A stretch of 64,000 bases of DNA, taken from the NCBI GenBank assembly GCA_037042185.1, contig JAXQJY010000032.1, forward strand, positions 930,001 to 994,000, read 5' to 3'. The position numbers were made by a program, and so were the translations under genes. Position 1 is the first letter of the stretch, and each line of letters begins with the position of its first letter. This document shows, piece after piece, positions 19,915 to 30,902 of this stretch. The stretch comes from Sordariomycetes sp. S80-01Y. Its lineage: Eukaryota; Ascomycota; Sordariomycetes. Below the pieces are notes generated by a model that saw nothing but the letters and a program-made list of their open reading frames with translations, did no database searches and was not told where the DNA came from.

Positions 19915-20643
19915 TCACTTCAAACCATCGCCACCACCTGTATCTCCCCTCAGATATGCCTCCACATCCGTCCGTCCATACACCTCCCTGCTCAGCTTCT
20001 CCCCCCTTCGTCTCTCCCTCTCAACCTGCTGTCGTACCTCTTTCGCTCCCAACACCCTCTCCTTTTCCTCCTTCGCCTTCGCCTCGGGTAGTGTAGCGCC
20101 AATACCCAGGGTATCCTCCTTGGCGGCGACCTTGATGGGGAATCTCCTCCCCTCTCCCTCTCTTCCCAGTCCGATGCGCGCGTCGGGGTCCCAGCCTTGC
20201 GATTTGAGGGCCTTGAGGCCCATGCGTTTGCGGTCGAGGTGGGATGGCGGGTGGGAGTGTCGGAGTGAGACTTGGTGAGCTAGGGTTGCCTCGTGAGCGG
20301 CGAGAGAACTCCCGATCGTATTCCCGCAGACTTCGCAGACCTGTTGCCCCCCCTCGCCTCCTTCGTCGCGCGTCTTCAGACCATCCGGTGCAGCCGGGGT
20401 GTGTGCGGCGGTCTTCGACCCTTCCGCCGGACTACCCATCACAATACTCGCGTACAAGTCGCTTATCGCGCTCGCGTTCTGAGTTTTCACAGTCGCATTG
20501 GTTGTACTGTCGACCGAGTCCTGTGCCTTGACGAATTCGACGCGCTTACGCTTGATGCCGCTGCCGAAGGCTTGCTTGTAGTGGAGGGGTACATCATCAG
20601 GCTCTTCGTCTGATGGAAGCTCGCGAGGGCGGCGCGTCGGCAT
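19915..20643 (-). CDS. G-patch domain protein with a C2H2-like finger
   Basis: This single-exon gene encodes 242 residues. The N-terminus is acidic (PSDEEPDDVP), followed by a basic patch (KRKRVEF). A C2H2-like finger lies at residues 103-123 (CEVCGNTIGSSLAAHEATLAH). The G-patch follows at about 141-178 (MGLKALKSQGWDPDARIGLG). The C-terminal helix is Lys/Glu/Arg-rich (EEKERVLGAKEVRQQVERER). The order acidic region, finger, G-patch resembles GPANK1-like proteins without ankyrin repeats. G-patches typically bind and activate DEAH-box helicases in splicing or ribosome assembly, so a nuclear role is likely. EXO5 ends 328 bases upstream on the same strand. Confidence 0.85.
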   Translation of the reverse strand: MPTRRPRELPSDEEPDDVPLHYKQAFGSGIKRKRVEFVKAQDSVDSTTNATVKTQNASAISDLYASIVMGSPAEGSKTAAHTPAAPDGLKTRDEGGEGGQQVCEVCGNTIGSSLAAHEATLAHQVSLRHSHPPSHLDRKRMGLKALKSQGWDPDARIGLGREGEGRRFPIKVAAKEDTLGIGATLPEAKAKEEKERVLGAKEVRQQVERERRRGEKLSREVYGRTDVEAYLRGDTGGGDGLK

Positions 20644-20971
20644 CGTTGCGGCTGTCGTACGTTCGAAGTTCTCAGCGCATCTTTGGAAATGCTTTCGGGT
20701 CGGTACGAGTCCGCAAGGTGCTTGAGGTGCGCTGTTTGTGGCGAAAGTTGTGGGATGGAAGTGCGAGGTTCAGCCTCGTAGGCAGCTGTCGCAGTTTGGA
20801 GGGGCAGGTCACCGCGTCCCAACATCTGCCTGTGGTTAAAGTAACGAGGACCTCTAGATCTCTGACTGCTTCATCTTAGTACTAGGGAAAGATTCGAACG
20901 GGCTATTTGATCATTTGAATCATTATTCATCGTAACTAGTCTATATCTTGGAACATGAGGCCGAGCCAGAT
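20644..20971. other. Short tandem-gene spacer
   Basis: This lies between the EXO5 stop and the G-patch gene start, both on the minus strand. It must contain the EXO5 3' end and the G-patch promoter. No other feature was seen. Confidence 0.5.
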
Positions 20972-22639
20972 TCAATTGCTAGGCTGGCGTGTATTTGCGG
21001 CCTTCTTCAGCTTCGCCTTCTTGACCAACTGTTCGTCTAGGTCTTCTCTCCAAGAACAGATAGAAGCATGCTCGCATGTTCTGCATTTGAATGCCTCCTC
21101 AATATCAACGCCTTTGGCGGGGCGCTCTCCATACCACCATTGCATGTACCTATCCAGATACTGTTGCAATGCTGCGTCATGCACGGGGAAGTCGTGTAGA
21201 TCCAAGTGACGGCCGTCCGTTCGGTGTACATACTGAACGTGTAGCATTGGCCCAACGGATAGTTCCTTCTCGGGGAAGGAAGCCGCAATCTCCTCTTGCA
21301 CCAAAGTTACCAATTCCCGAAGGCTGCCATACTTGACCAGGTCAGGGCCCTCGCTGCCTGCAGAGCTTGAGAGTGCAGAGTCTCCAACGGTCTGCTGGCT
21401 CAGGGTTGGGGTAGGTTGAGTCGCCGAGCTCGAAGCTGCGTCTACGAAGATTTCGTCATGAAGACTCCCAATCTGAGCGATGAAGGTGTCCGAGAAGGGA
21501 TCGTCCATCTCGAGTCCATATCGTCGCATGACTTTGAAGAAATCCAACTTCCCAGCGGCCATATCAGACAGGAACCGATGATATAACATGAGCTGGATTT
21601 TTGCAGGTCGAACGAGGGATTTCGTTACGGGCGCAGTTGAGCCCCTTGTCTTGACATCAGACAAGTAGACTTTTGGTGGAGTTGGTCCCTTCTGACCCTT
21701 CTTGTCACTTGAGAAGTACTGCCACAGCTTGCTCTGCCTCGGATCGAGTTGTGCTTGAGAGTCCTGGCTTGAGAGCTCCTGCTCGAACTCAGGGTTCGGG
21801 CTGTTATAGCTCACGCTATCGATGATACCACTGACGATATTCCCGTCGATCGTGCCCCAGACCTCGAGCTCGCGGGTGAGGCCTGTGTCGCGCAAAGTGC
21901 GCAAGCCCTGAACAAAATTCCAAAGTCTCAGAGCAAAGCCGTCCTCCTTCGTCAAAACGTCAATCTTGACAGTGGTGTGGACCTCATCCTCCAGCTTTTG
22001 GTGAATCTTCGTGCCTCCTTTCATAGCCGCCGTCCGCGTCCGCCTGCCACCGGGCAGCAAGTTCAGAGTGTAATCATATTGCAGCTCACACCAAGCTCCA
22101 GATGTCAGGTCGCTGACACTGAACGGTTTCTTCGGGTACGTTCGAAATTTCTGCAGTGGTGAACGGCCATCGTTCTCGAACGGATCCGCTTCGACCCTCG
22201 GGGCGGTCACAGGAGCGTTGACAGTGCCGCCGGACGGCTCTCTATCCACCTCCGACAGGGCTCGTCTCACTAGACGCTGGAAGTCAGTCAGCTTCAGCCA
22301 TCTTCTACGGATCGGCAACTCACAATCGGGATAGGAGACGTCTTCAGGTGCCGCTGTTGCCGCTGCAACAGAGCTTGGCTGGGCCGCCTGTAACAAGGTC
22401 TCTGGAGCAATCCTACTCCCAAAGCCAGACCCTCTGCGGCCAGTCCGCCCAGATGCGAACGCTGATAAGTTGCCAGCATCGTCACCATCGGCGACACTTT
22501 CAGCCTTCACGGGAACCGCGTCGATCGCAGCCGGCTGGGAGGCGGCTTCGGAAAGTTTCAGAAGAGCAGCTTCATCCTCGAAGGAGAAATCATAGCCAAA
22601 CTCCTGGTCGTCGCTATCTGACGCGAGAAAAGCAGCCAT
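20972..22639 (-). CDS. EXO5: Exonuclease V (single-strand DNA exonuclease, iron-sulfur)
   Basis: The frame is open for 555 codons, but it hides an in-frame 54-base intron at 22323-22270 (GTGAGT donor, CTGAC branch, TAG acceptor). Its removal turns YPDC... into YPDLRRALSEVD, as expected for the family, and gives 537 residues. The nuclease core begins at KPFSVSDLTSGAWCELQYDY and continues with the PD-(D/E)XK region (GTIDGNIVSGIIDSV, then YLSDVKTR). The single Cys in SGAWCE and the C-terminal cluster CRTCEHASIC supply the four ligands of the 4Fe-4S cluster. Yeast EXO5/DEM1 is mitochondrial and needed for mtDNA maintenance, while other orthologues act in nuclear repair. The acidic Ser-rich N-terminus here does not look like a classical presequence. 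Confidence 0.93.
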   Translation of the reverse strand: MAAFLASDSDDQEFGYDFSFEDEAALLKLSEAASQPAAIDAVPVKAESVADGDDAGNLSAFASGRTGRRGSGFGSRIAPETLLQAAQPSSVAAATAAPEDVSYPDCELPIRRRWLKLTDFQRLVRRALSEVDREPSGGTVNAPVTAPRVEADPFENDGRSPLQKFRTYPKKPFSVSDLTSGAWCELQYDYTLNLLPGGRRTRTAAMKGGTKIHQKLEDEVHTTVKIDVLTKEDGFALRLWNFVQGLRTLRDTGLTRELEVWGTIDGNIVSGIIDSVSYNSPNPEFEQELSSQDSQAQLDPRQSKLWQYFSSDKKGQKGPTPPKVYLSDVKTRGSTAPVTKSLVRPAKIQLMLYHRFLSDMAAGKLDFFKVMRRYGLEMDDPFSDTFIAQIGSLHDEIFVDAASSSATQPTPTLSQQTVGDSALSSSAGSEGPDLVKYGSLRELVTLVQEEIAASFPEKELSVGPMLHVQYVHRTDGRHLDLHDFPVHDAALQQYLDRYMQWWYGERPAKGVDIEEAFKCRTCEHASICSWREDLDEQLVKKAKLKKAANTRQPSN

Positions 22640-23283
22640 GACTGCCGCGGAGGTCTTGATGATTCATGATCGTTGGAGGCGCGAGGGCGGCCGGTGGAGC
22701 GGACTGGTCAGTGATGTAGGAGCAGGAGGATGCACGCGACAGAGTCACGCAGTCACGTGCACCTCTAGGCAGAACTCAGAACCCCCCCGAGTCCTCAATC
22801 CGCGTTAGTCCTATACCAGTATATGCGTAGGCAGCCGTGCCAGATCGATCAAGTCCTGTCTAGACGCCGGCAAAATCTTTGTTTCGATTAATGTGCGGCC
22901 ACCTGCTGATCGACAGTGCTGCTGCAGCACCGACAATCTCTCGTTCACCATGACGCTGGAATACGAGGATTGGCGCGGCATCAGCATCAGCCCTCGACCC
23001 GAATGTTTCAGGTTGGCAGCCTGGTGAAGCGATTCCGGACAAACAGTGGTCACCTTTCAGCTTGAAACGTCACTAGCAGCGATTTTGACAACGCAGCATC
23101 ACCTATTGAACGCACTAGCGATGCTAGACAAGGCTCGGGCAAGGCAAAGCACACCCACGAGGCGTACCCTGGCTGTCAGCAAGGCCACCATTCTATGCCA
23201 GGCACCAGTTCCATACAAGAACCCTGGAGTTTGCCTTGTGATTGAATGCATCTCTGTCCCTCTCAGTTGCTCTGAAATTTATC
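22640..23283. other. Divergent promoter interval
   Basis: This lies between EXO5 (minus) and the F-box-like gene (plus). Only short chance frames are present. Confidence 0.5.
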
Positions 23284-23905
23284 ATGACCTTGCCCGCACG
23301 CCGACGATTTGCGATGAGCGATGGGCCCCTCGTCGCCGCCAAACTGACGCAGGATGAGGGCAGTGCGTTCGAGCCACAGAACAAGTCTTCGCTGACGCTC
23401 TTGTCCTTACCGACCGAACTACACATCGCAATTGCAGATCATTTGATCTACCCAGATGCACTGTCGTTAAAGCACACTAATCGCCACTTCTACAGCTGGG
23501 TTGATACCGGCACTGAGCTAAAGGTCGCCTGGCTGTTGGAGCGTCGGAGTCTGCACTTAGAATGCCCCAATGATCGGAGGTGTGACCTTGGAAGCGACCT
23601 CCGTTTCTGTCGAGGAAGCGTGCCGTAAGTTATTCGCGGAGACTGCCCATGTACTGCTGGCTGAACTTGAATGCAGGCTTCTGATGCAACGGCGGCGGGA
23701 GCACATGGAATGCGAATCGCGTCCGGGACTTGGATGTCTTGTGATGGGCACGAGCACATGCGCCCATCTACGCAGGCGCAGCCGCTTTCAAAGATGGTTC
23801 AGGACTAGGCTCACTCTTGAGCTTTGGTGGGTGCTACTGGCACTAGGGCCAGTTTTGTGCTTGCTGGTGGCAATGCTGGAGCTACTGCGATCTTCCGTTC
23901 TTTGA
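23284..23905 (+). CDS. F-box-like protein with C-terminal membrane segment
   Basis: Two exons, 23284-23624 and 23677-23905, flank a 52-base intron (GTAAGT donor, GCAG acceptor) and give 189 residues. Residues ~36-80 fit a fungal F-box-like module (LLSLPTELHIAIADHLIYPD, then ALSLKHTNRHFYSWV). The middle has several cysteines (CPNDRRCDLG, CESRPGLGCL). The C-terminus is a hydrophobic helix (WWVLLALGPVLCLLVAMLEL) that would make a tail anchor. F-box proteins usually recruit substrates to SCF ubiquitin ligases. In fungi many short F-box-like proteins remain uncharacterised. The 53-residue gap between the F-box-like module and the hydrophobic helix shows no known repeat. Confidence 0.68.
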
Positions 23906-25755
23906 GTACTATATCGATGTTGAGAAAAAGCTCAGTCGTTGGTCAGAGATGGCCTCGATCGCAAGCAACCGCGGGCGGTTGCTTTGGAAGAAGTTGCACG
24001 GTTCACAGGAACATTATGCGACCTGTAAAGGGGGGTCTAGCACCCGAAATTAGATATCGACCACTTGTAGTTCCTTCTTCTCTCCAATGGACATAGCGAG
24101 TACTCTAGATGAGTATCGACCGTTAGGGGCTAATAATCATAGTAAATTACGTACACCCTTTCTAGTTCTTGTGTACAAATCTATTGACGTAAGGTTAGCG
24201 GGCTGGGAAGGCCGTTAGCATCTGAAAGCGACAGTCTTCATGGCTCTCGAGAAGAAGACCTTCCGGCAAGATGTTGTGGGAAGCCACTGTGGTACCGGGA
24301 CTGGACTTGCCTTTGTCTCAGCCGCTTGTGCTTACTCTTTCCACAGAGAAGTCCATAAGCCTGTTCTGCAAGATCCGCTGAAAGTCCTTCATTGCACTGT
24401 TGGATGTGTGGAGATCTGAATACTAGGGATAGCCCTTTCCACTCGCCGTTTGAACCTCTTGCCCAAGCGGCGAGACTCTCCTGGGATGTGTGACGCAGTC
24501 CGCAGCCTCAACAGCGCCAGACTTCACCGAGCTCCAATTTATAGGCAGGGGAGGGTTCTAGTCTAGTATTGTGGATCCGTTTGGTAAGAAACGCATGATA
24601 AATCTGATTAATTGCCTGTCAAAACATGACAGAGGCCGCCTCAAGTACACCGGCCTGGAAGAAGAGTCGAATCATCTCAGCTTTGCCTCTCGTCCCAATG
24701 CTCCCCGGAGGTCTATAGCGTTGGCGCTTGCACGCAAGGACGGTGCTAGATAGTCATAGGCCTTAAAATCTCCAGAATCATAATTGAGCATGGACCACAA
24801 TCAGCCTCCGACTCTTCCTCTGTTACGTTAAGTTCGGGGTCAAATGGTGTCGATGCGAAGCCTTGGTAGACGCAAACACTGGATAGTGACCAGTATATCA
24901 GAGTCAATCAAAGAATGCCTTCTCCTTGCGGAGAAACATTTGGACTCGGGCCTCGCCTTCTGCGTCTGAGTGGAGGTTCTGGCAAGCGCAATGTGACGCA
25001 TACAACGGCCCAATGGCTGCGCAGGACTTTGATACAGACCTTAATCGTGCTTTGAAAGCTTCTTTCTGGTCTTACATGCATGGAGACCGGCCGGCAAAGC
25101 CTCTACATACCTTCGTGTTCTCACGCGCACGTCACAGGCATCCTTCTCGTTCTCGCATGACGCACGCATGGTACGAGGGGTTTGTGGTGCGACTCACTAG
25201 AAATCTCCAATCAATCCTTGACTCGGATAGAATTGCACACTAAGGCATTATTATTGTATGAATCAGGTGTTGTGTTGTAATTCTCCGAATGAGGCCCAAT
25301 AAAAAGGGTAGCGTTAGTGTCAACGATACCTAAATTATCGTTGCGCAACTTCTCAAGTTGTGGAGTTAGCCTTATGTGCCATTATACTAGTCGGCTGCTT
25401 ACTGAGGCCCAAGTCCGCAGCATTTTGTGATTCGTCGGAACGACTTGCCCAGACTCAAAGTATTGCCTAATCTAGAGAACGGTGTTGCTTGCCCCTGTTC
25501 TGTCTTGTATCCACCATTGACTGCAGGCTCACAACAGCCTATGAGGTGGTTGCTGACAACTCAACTCTTGGGATCATGCACGGAGAGTGGCGTCGGACAT
25601 TTATCCATAATGTCAGAGATGAGGGTTTGCTGACGCGGAAAGGAAGCCCAGCTTTCTATAAATTGAAAGGAGCTGCTCCTTAGATCGTATGAGTTTCTGA
25701 GATCACATTTCCAGACTTATCAAGATCAAACTACGTATTCATTAAGGAATTCATC
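23906..25755. other. Gene-poor interval with decayed-looking open frames
   Basis: No complete gene was found in 1.85 kb. Frames at 24571-24753 and 24926-25243 read plausibly (for example DLNRALKASFWSYMHGDRP) but lack ATG starts and family matches. They could be remnants. The right end is the promoter of the Gal80-like gene. Confidence 0.4.
25657..25663 (+). promoter_or_regulatory. TATA box (TATAAAT)
   Basis: TATAAAT lies 99 bases before the ATG at 25756. This argues that the open frame at 25489-25683 is promoter sequence, not a gene. Confidence 0.5.
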
Positions 25756-26960
25756 ATGTCGCGCATTCGTGTTGCCATCATCGGCCTCAGCAGTAGCTCC
25801 CCCGCTTCATGGTCCAGGTTTGCCCATCTTCCCTACCTGCTCTCTCCTCGAGGTCGTGAGAGCTACACTATCACTGCGCTTTGCAACTCGAGCAGAGAGG
25901 CTGCTCTCAAGGCAATTAAAGACTACAACTTGGATCCCTTGACGAAGGCTTATGGTAGTCCAGACGACTTGGCCAAAGATGATGAAATTGACCTCGTCGT
26001 CTGCTGCACTAGAGTGGACAAGCATCACCAAACGATCCTACCCAGTGTAAAAGCTGGACAGAATGTCTTTGTCGAATGGCCTCTTGCCAATGGACTGACT
26101 CAAGTCAGGGAACTTGCCGAGGAGGCGAGGAAGAGCGGGAGCCGCACTGCCATTGGCCTACAGTCTCGCTATGCCCCTGTTGTTGTGAAAGCGCGGCAGA
26201 TGCTGATGGAAGGTCGCATTGGGAAGCTCGTGAGCAGCGAATTTCTCTCAGACGGTGGCACAACTTTTCATCGCAACCACATTCTGCCGGGCCGCAACTA
26301 CCTGGTCGATCTGTCTATCGGTGGAAACTTTGTCCATATCGGGCTCGGCCATTGTACGTGCCTAGAGCCTACGCACGGGGGATCCAGCTGATGATTGCAG
26401 TTCTCGACAAGATTGAATACGTCCTCGGCGATATACAGAACGTTTATTCACACATGCAGACCCGTCATCCTACGTTCGAAATCCGCGACCCGCAAAGCAA
26501 GGAGGTCATCGACAAGGTCCAGAACAACGTTCCTGATAATGTCGTGATAAGCGGGACTCTGGAACCTGCGAGATCCATCAGGGAAGATGCTTCGGTACTC
26601 GTGCGCTTTCGTAGCGGCCCCCCTTTCCCCGGGGAACCTAGTCTCACCTGGCTCTTCACTGGCGAAAAGGGGGATATCCTAATCCGTGCTGAGAAGGACC
26701 CAACACTTGGGGCTTTTGCGTACTCCGGAGCCGTAACAATCCAGGTGAGGGATTTTGCAACTGAAAAGGTCGAGGAGGTCAGTTGGGACTGGGAGGATTG
26801 GCAGCGCGATCTGCCCATGCCTGCTTGGAACGTCGGATCCGTCTATGAGGCCTACGCCAAAGGGAAGGAGGTGGCGAGCTTTGACTTGGCACTGAAGAGG
26901 CACATGGAATTGGACAGCCTCTTGTCAGGGTGGAATGGAGGCGAGAACAGAACGCTCTGA
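25756..26960 (+). CDS. Gfo/Idh/MocA-type protein, Gal80-like
   Basis: Two exons, 25756-26353 and 26401-26960, flank a 47-base intron (GTACGT donor, GCAG acceptor) and give 385 residues. The N-terminal Rossmann fold (RVAIIGLSSSSPASWSRFAH) and C-terminal alpha/beta domain are those of the oxidoreductase family. The usual catalytic EKP motif is replaced by VEWPLA, as in the Gal80 branch. Other Gal80-like segments are LQSRYAPVVVKARQML, GHFLDKI, PDNVVISGTL and GEKGDILIRA. Yeast Gal80 is a catalytically inactive NAD(P)-binding repressor of Gal4. Many filamentous fungi have several paralogues of unknown role, so regulator and dehydrogenase both remain possible. No GAL-type genes are adjacent. Confidence 0.85.
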
Positions 26961-27972
26961 TTGTTGGTGAGTTGCTCAGGCAGGGACCTGGCGGTAAAGC
27001 TCTGGGTTGTTGAGACTATTCAGGCGAAGGGGAAATATACGACTATAGCCAACAATCGCACAATGTCATTCAAACTCGTTACACCTTTCTGGTCGCAGCT
27101 GTGAGATCCTCGCTCGCAGAGACTAGCTCTCCGAGAGACTCGAGGATGGTCATCCAGAGAACAGTCGACAGTGCAGACTAAGAAATGGGGGCTCACGCAA
27201 CTGTCTTCTCGTCACACCACAAGGAGCATTCTGGAAAAGGCGACGGATCTGAGGAATAAAAAATGATATGTGGTATAATCTTATTACCTCCTCCTTGCAG
27301 TATCTTAGGTAGTACTTATACGGAGGCAGACCAGAAGCCGTTACACCAAGTGTGCATCACGGCTCATGGCTTGAGACCGACGGGCGAACTGTTCAAGAAC
27401 CCAAACTTGATCGCATATGTCCATAGGGCCTCCCTTCCTCCCTGATTCTAGCAGCTGCCGAGTACCGAATATCTTCGGTTGAGTGCGGCTGTCCGTGACT
27501 GGAATTAGATCGTCGCGGCTTCACTTTCTGCAGTGTGTTTGGAGCTCTCCAGAGCGATGACCTCATGGGCCTCAGCTTCGCGAGGATGCCAAGTCGATGG
27601 CCACAGGAAGCGTCTCATGTTCAGGGTTGTCCAGCATTGAGATGCTGCCTTGCCTGACGGACCTTTTGACTCAAGCCCGCCTGTCTAGAATAGTCTCAGT
27701 GGCTCTGATAGGTTCCTGATGCCCGTTGTCGACGGCGATTGACGCCGGGGTTGCATTGACCAGGAGACCCCGCCGAACCCGCCATCTTTCGACATCCTAA
27801 ACTTCAACCTCAAATCGCCTCCACGACCACCACCCGCACTGCCAAATCCGAAGAGCAAACCCTTGGGAAAAGCTAGAGCTCAATTGTAGCGTCAAGCAGC
27901 TTCTCGTACTTGGCTGGCGCGTGTTGCGAACACCTTGACACCCCTCCCGTCGGGAGCTCAGCTCTGCCCAAG
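26961..27972. other. Intergenic upstream of Sec1
   Basis: One kb without a convincing gene. The last 200 bases are CA/CCA-rich and are probably the Sec1 promoter and leader. Confidence 0.5.
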
Positions 27973-30298
27973 ATGGGGCTCTCCGTCATCCAAGAGCAGC
28001 GCGATGGTACAGCCTGCCCCTCGCGACAGCTCTCCAGAGCAGCTGGCTAACAGAAGCTGCAGTCATTATACAAGAGATAAAAAACATCACGCGAGGCGAC
28101 GTACGAGCCCTCCGACCTAACGACCCGACCCAGCGCTGACCTTACGCCCAACAGTGGAAATGCCTAATCGTCGACAGCACCTCCAAGAAGCTCATAGACA
28201 ACGCCGTCAAGGAAGATGACATCCTCAATAACAACATCGCTACCATCGAGCGCATAGAAGACCGCCGCGAACCGAACCCCGAGATGGACGCCGTCTACAT
28301 CCTCACCCCCGAGGCCCACATCGTCGACTGCCTCCTCGCCGACTTCGAGATGCGCCGCTACCGCACCGCCTACCTCGTCTGGACGTCCCTGCTGAAACCA
28401 GAGCTGCGGCGGAAGATCGATGATTTCCCTGGTATACGGCAGCTGAGGGCTTCCACCAAGACCCTGTGCATAGATTTCTTCCCGCGGGAGAGTGCGCTGG
28501 TCACGTTTCGCGATCCGTGGAGCTTCCCAACCTTGTACCATCGAGAGTGCGACAGCTTGGTCGCTACACATCTGAGGCAGTTGGCGCACAAGGTATGTTG
28601 CTCGCACCGGAAGGGTACAAGGGTTCGGGGCTGACAGAGCAGATCGCGTGCCTGTGTATCACGCTGGGCGAACTTCCCAAGATTCGCTACTACAGACCCC
28701 GAGAACCAACATGGGATGCGGCGGTCCTATGTCAGCATCTAGCAGATTTTGTCTACGGCGAGCTGGAGACGTATAGGAAATATAACGAGTTTCCTCCGCC
28801 CTCGAACCGTCCACAAGCGACTCTCGTCATCACCGACCGCGCGATGGACCTACAAGCGCCGCTGGTGCACGAATTCACATATCAAGCCATGGCGCACGAT
28901 CTGCTGCCTATCAAGGAGGGCGACAAGGTCACGTACCGCACCACCGTCAACGCAAACTCACCCGAGGCAGAGGAGAAAGATATGGAGCTCAGCGACAAAG
29001 ACAAGATCTGGGTCGACAACCGTCATCGTCACATGAAGGATACCATTGACAAGCTGATGGGCGACTTCCGCAAGTTCCTAGAGGCCAATCCTCATTTCGC
29101 AAATGAGGATGCCGATACGACCAATCTCAACACCATCAGGGACATGCTGGCTGGTTTGCCACAATTTCAGGAGATGAAGGAGGCTTACTCATTGCATCTC
29201 ACCATGGCGCAGGAGTGCATGAACATATTCCAGTATCAGAAATTGCCAGATATTGCTTCTTCAGAACAGACCTTGGCCACAGGCTTGGATGAGGACTACC
29301 GAAAACCGAAGAACGTGCTCGATGCCGTCGTCCGTCTCCTAGACGATGAGATTATCCAACCTGCAGACCGCCTCCGCCTCATCGTCCTGTACTGCCTCTA
29401 CCGCGACGGCGTTGTTCTGGAAGATATCAAGCGCTTGCTAGCACACGCCTCACTGCCACAACAGGACGTCGACGTGCTCACCTCGCTCCAGGCCCTCGGT
29501 GGCAGGACCATCCGCCCCGAGCTCAAGGACGTCAAGCAGCCGAGAGCAGTCCTCTTCCCCAAGGATCCCAAAGCCGCAGCCATGGCGAACGAGGAATACT
29601 CCTTATCTCGCTTCGAGCCCGTGGTCAAGTCTGTGCTCGACAACCTCACCAAGGGGACGCTAGACCAGACCGACTTTCCCTACGTCGGCGGTCCGCAGAA
29701 CCCCAATGAAGACCTGCTCGCCGCGCAGTCTGGTTCGTTGCGAGCTGGACAGCCACGTTGGGCGACTACCGGACGGCGACCGCCGGAGAACCGCCAGAGG
29801 ATCATCGTCTTCATGGCCGGAGGAGCGACCTACTCCGAATCCCGGGCATGCTACGAGATCGCCAACGAGAAGGGACGGGACGTCATCCTTGCTACCTCTC
29901 ACATGCTGACGCCCCAACTCTACATCCGGCAGCTCGGCGATCTTTGTAGAGGGAGGAGGCAGCTGGACCTACCGGTCGATAGGCCTAAGCAACGCGCCCC
30001 AGCACATCTCTACGAGCGACCAGCCCCGCCGCAACCACCGCCACCCCAAGCCGGCCCCGGCCCAGCGCGCCCCGGCCCCGGGGGAGCGATGCGTCCCCCA
30101 CCGCAAGGTCAACCACCTCGCGGCCCGAGTCCTCACCAGGCACCTGGGCCGGGGAGGCCACCGGCCCCGCCGACGCAAGCCATGGGGAACATGTCCCTCA
30201 ACAGTGACTACGGCCACGGCCACGGCAGCAGCGGTGGCGGGGACGGAAAACTGCACAAGGAGAAGAAGAGGAGGAACTTCCTCGGCATGAAGAAGTAG
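27973..30298 (+). CDS. SEC1: Sec1/Munc18-family exocytosis protein
   Basis: Four exons, 27973-28006, 28063-28100, 28155-28592 and 28643-30298, give 721 residues; the introns are 50-56 bases. The tiny first two exons supply the classic N-terminus (MGLSVIQEQRDVIIQEIKNI, then TRGDWK), which an ORF-only reading misses. Family segments include VDCLLADFEMRRYRTAYLVW, CITLGELPKIRYYRP, LVITDRAMDLQAPLVHEFTY and VFMAGGATYSESRACYE. Sec1 binds assembled exocytic SNARE complexes (Sso/Sec9/Snc) at the plasma membrane and promotes fusion, which in hyphae supports tip growth. The C-terminal ~110 residues are Pro/Gly-rich and disordered, ending in a basic KLHKEKKRRNFLGMKK. Such tails are common in filamentous-fungal Sec1. 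Confidence 0.95.
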
Positions 30299-30902
30299 GG
30301 CTCTCGTGCCGGAGGTGGAAGCAGGGGAGCGCGGTCCGAGGGAAGTGAGGACTCGAGCGTTCCCAGGAGACGTGGGACGACGCTCGGCAGGAAGTAGTTG
30401 ACGAAGCAGCAGCAGAGGCCGGGAAGTTGAAGCTGGGGGTGCGTGCCTGGATCTTTGTTTTTGGCTACATAGATTGGCGATACGGAGCGTGGCGTTTCTT
30501 GAGTACGGTCTAGCACGCTTCCTTTCCCCCAATACGGACCCTTCTGCTATCCTGACGTTGGGTTGTCCGACATGGTCTGTTCCCGTCGCGTACATAGTCT
30601 CGAGTACATATCACATCACGAAAGACCATATTACCATTCTCGTTACACCAGGAGTTTTCATTAATCACCCACGCCCCTACTTAAGCCATGTCAAGTGATC
30701 AGCCGCCAACGCTGATACGCTTCACCGATGTTGACCGTCCAATGGCTGCTCAAATCAGTCACGGGTCGCAAGGACCCTCGTTGTTCTCTTCGTCCGGGAT
30801 GCCCGATTCCCTGCAGTCTTCAGTCCCTGTGACCTGTCCTTGACTCGACTGTGCGAGCATTCTGGCGGTGTGCAGGGCTCTCAATCCGTCGAGATCGGGA
30901 TT
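30299..30902. other. Convergent 3' interval
   Basis: This lies between the stop codons of Sec1 (plus) and the eIF4E-binding-type gene (minus). It should hold both 3' untranslated regions. No gene was seen. Confidence 0.5.

Noticed and set aside
24926-25243. 105-codon frame in the gene-poor interval
   Set aside because: It looks protein-like in part but has no ATG start, an upstream in-frame stop and no family I recognise. It is mentioned only as a possible remnant.
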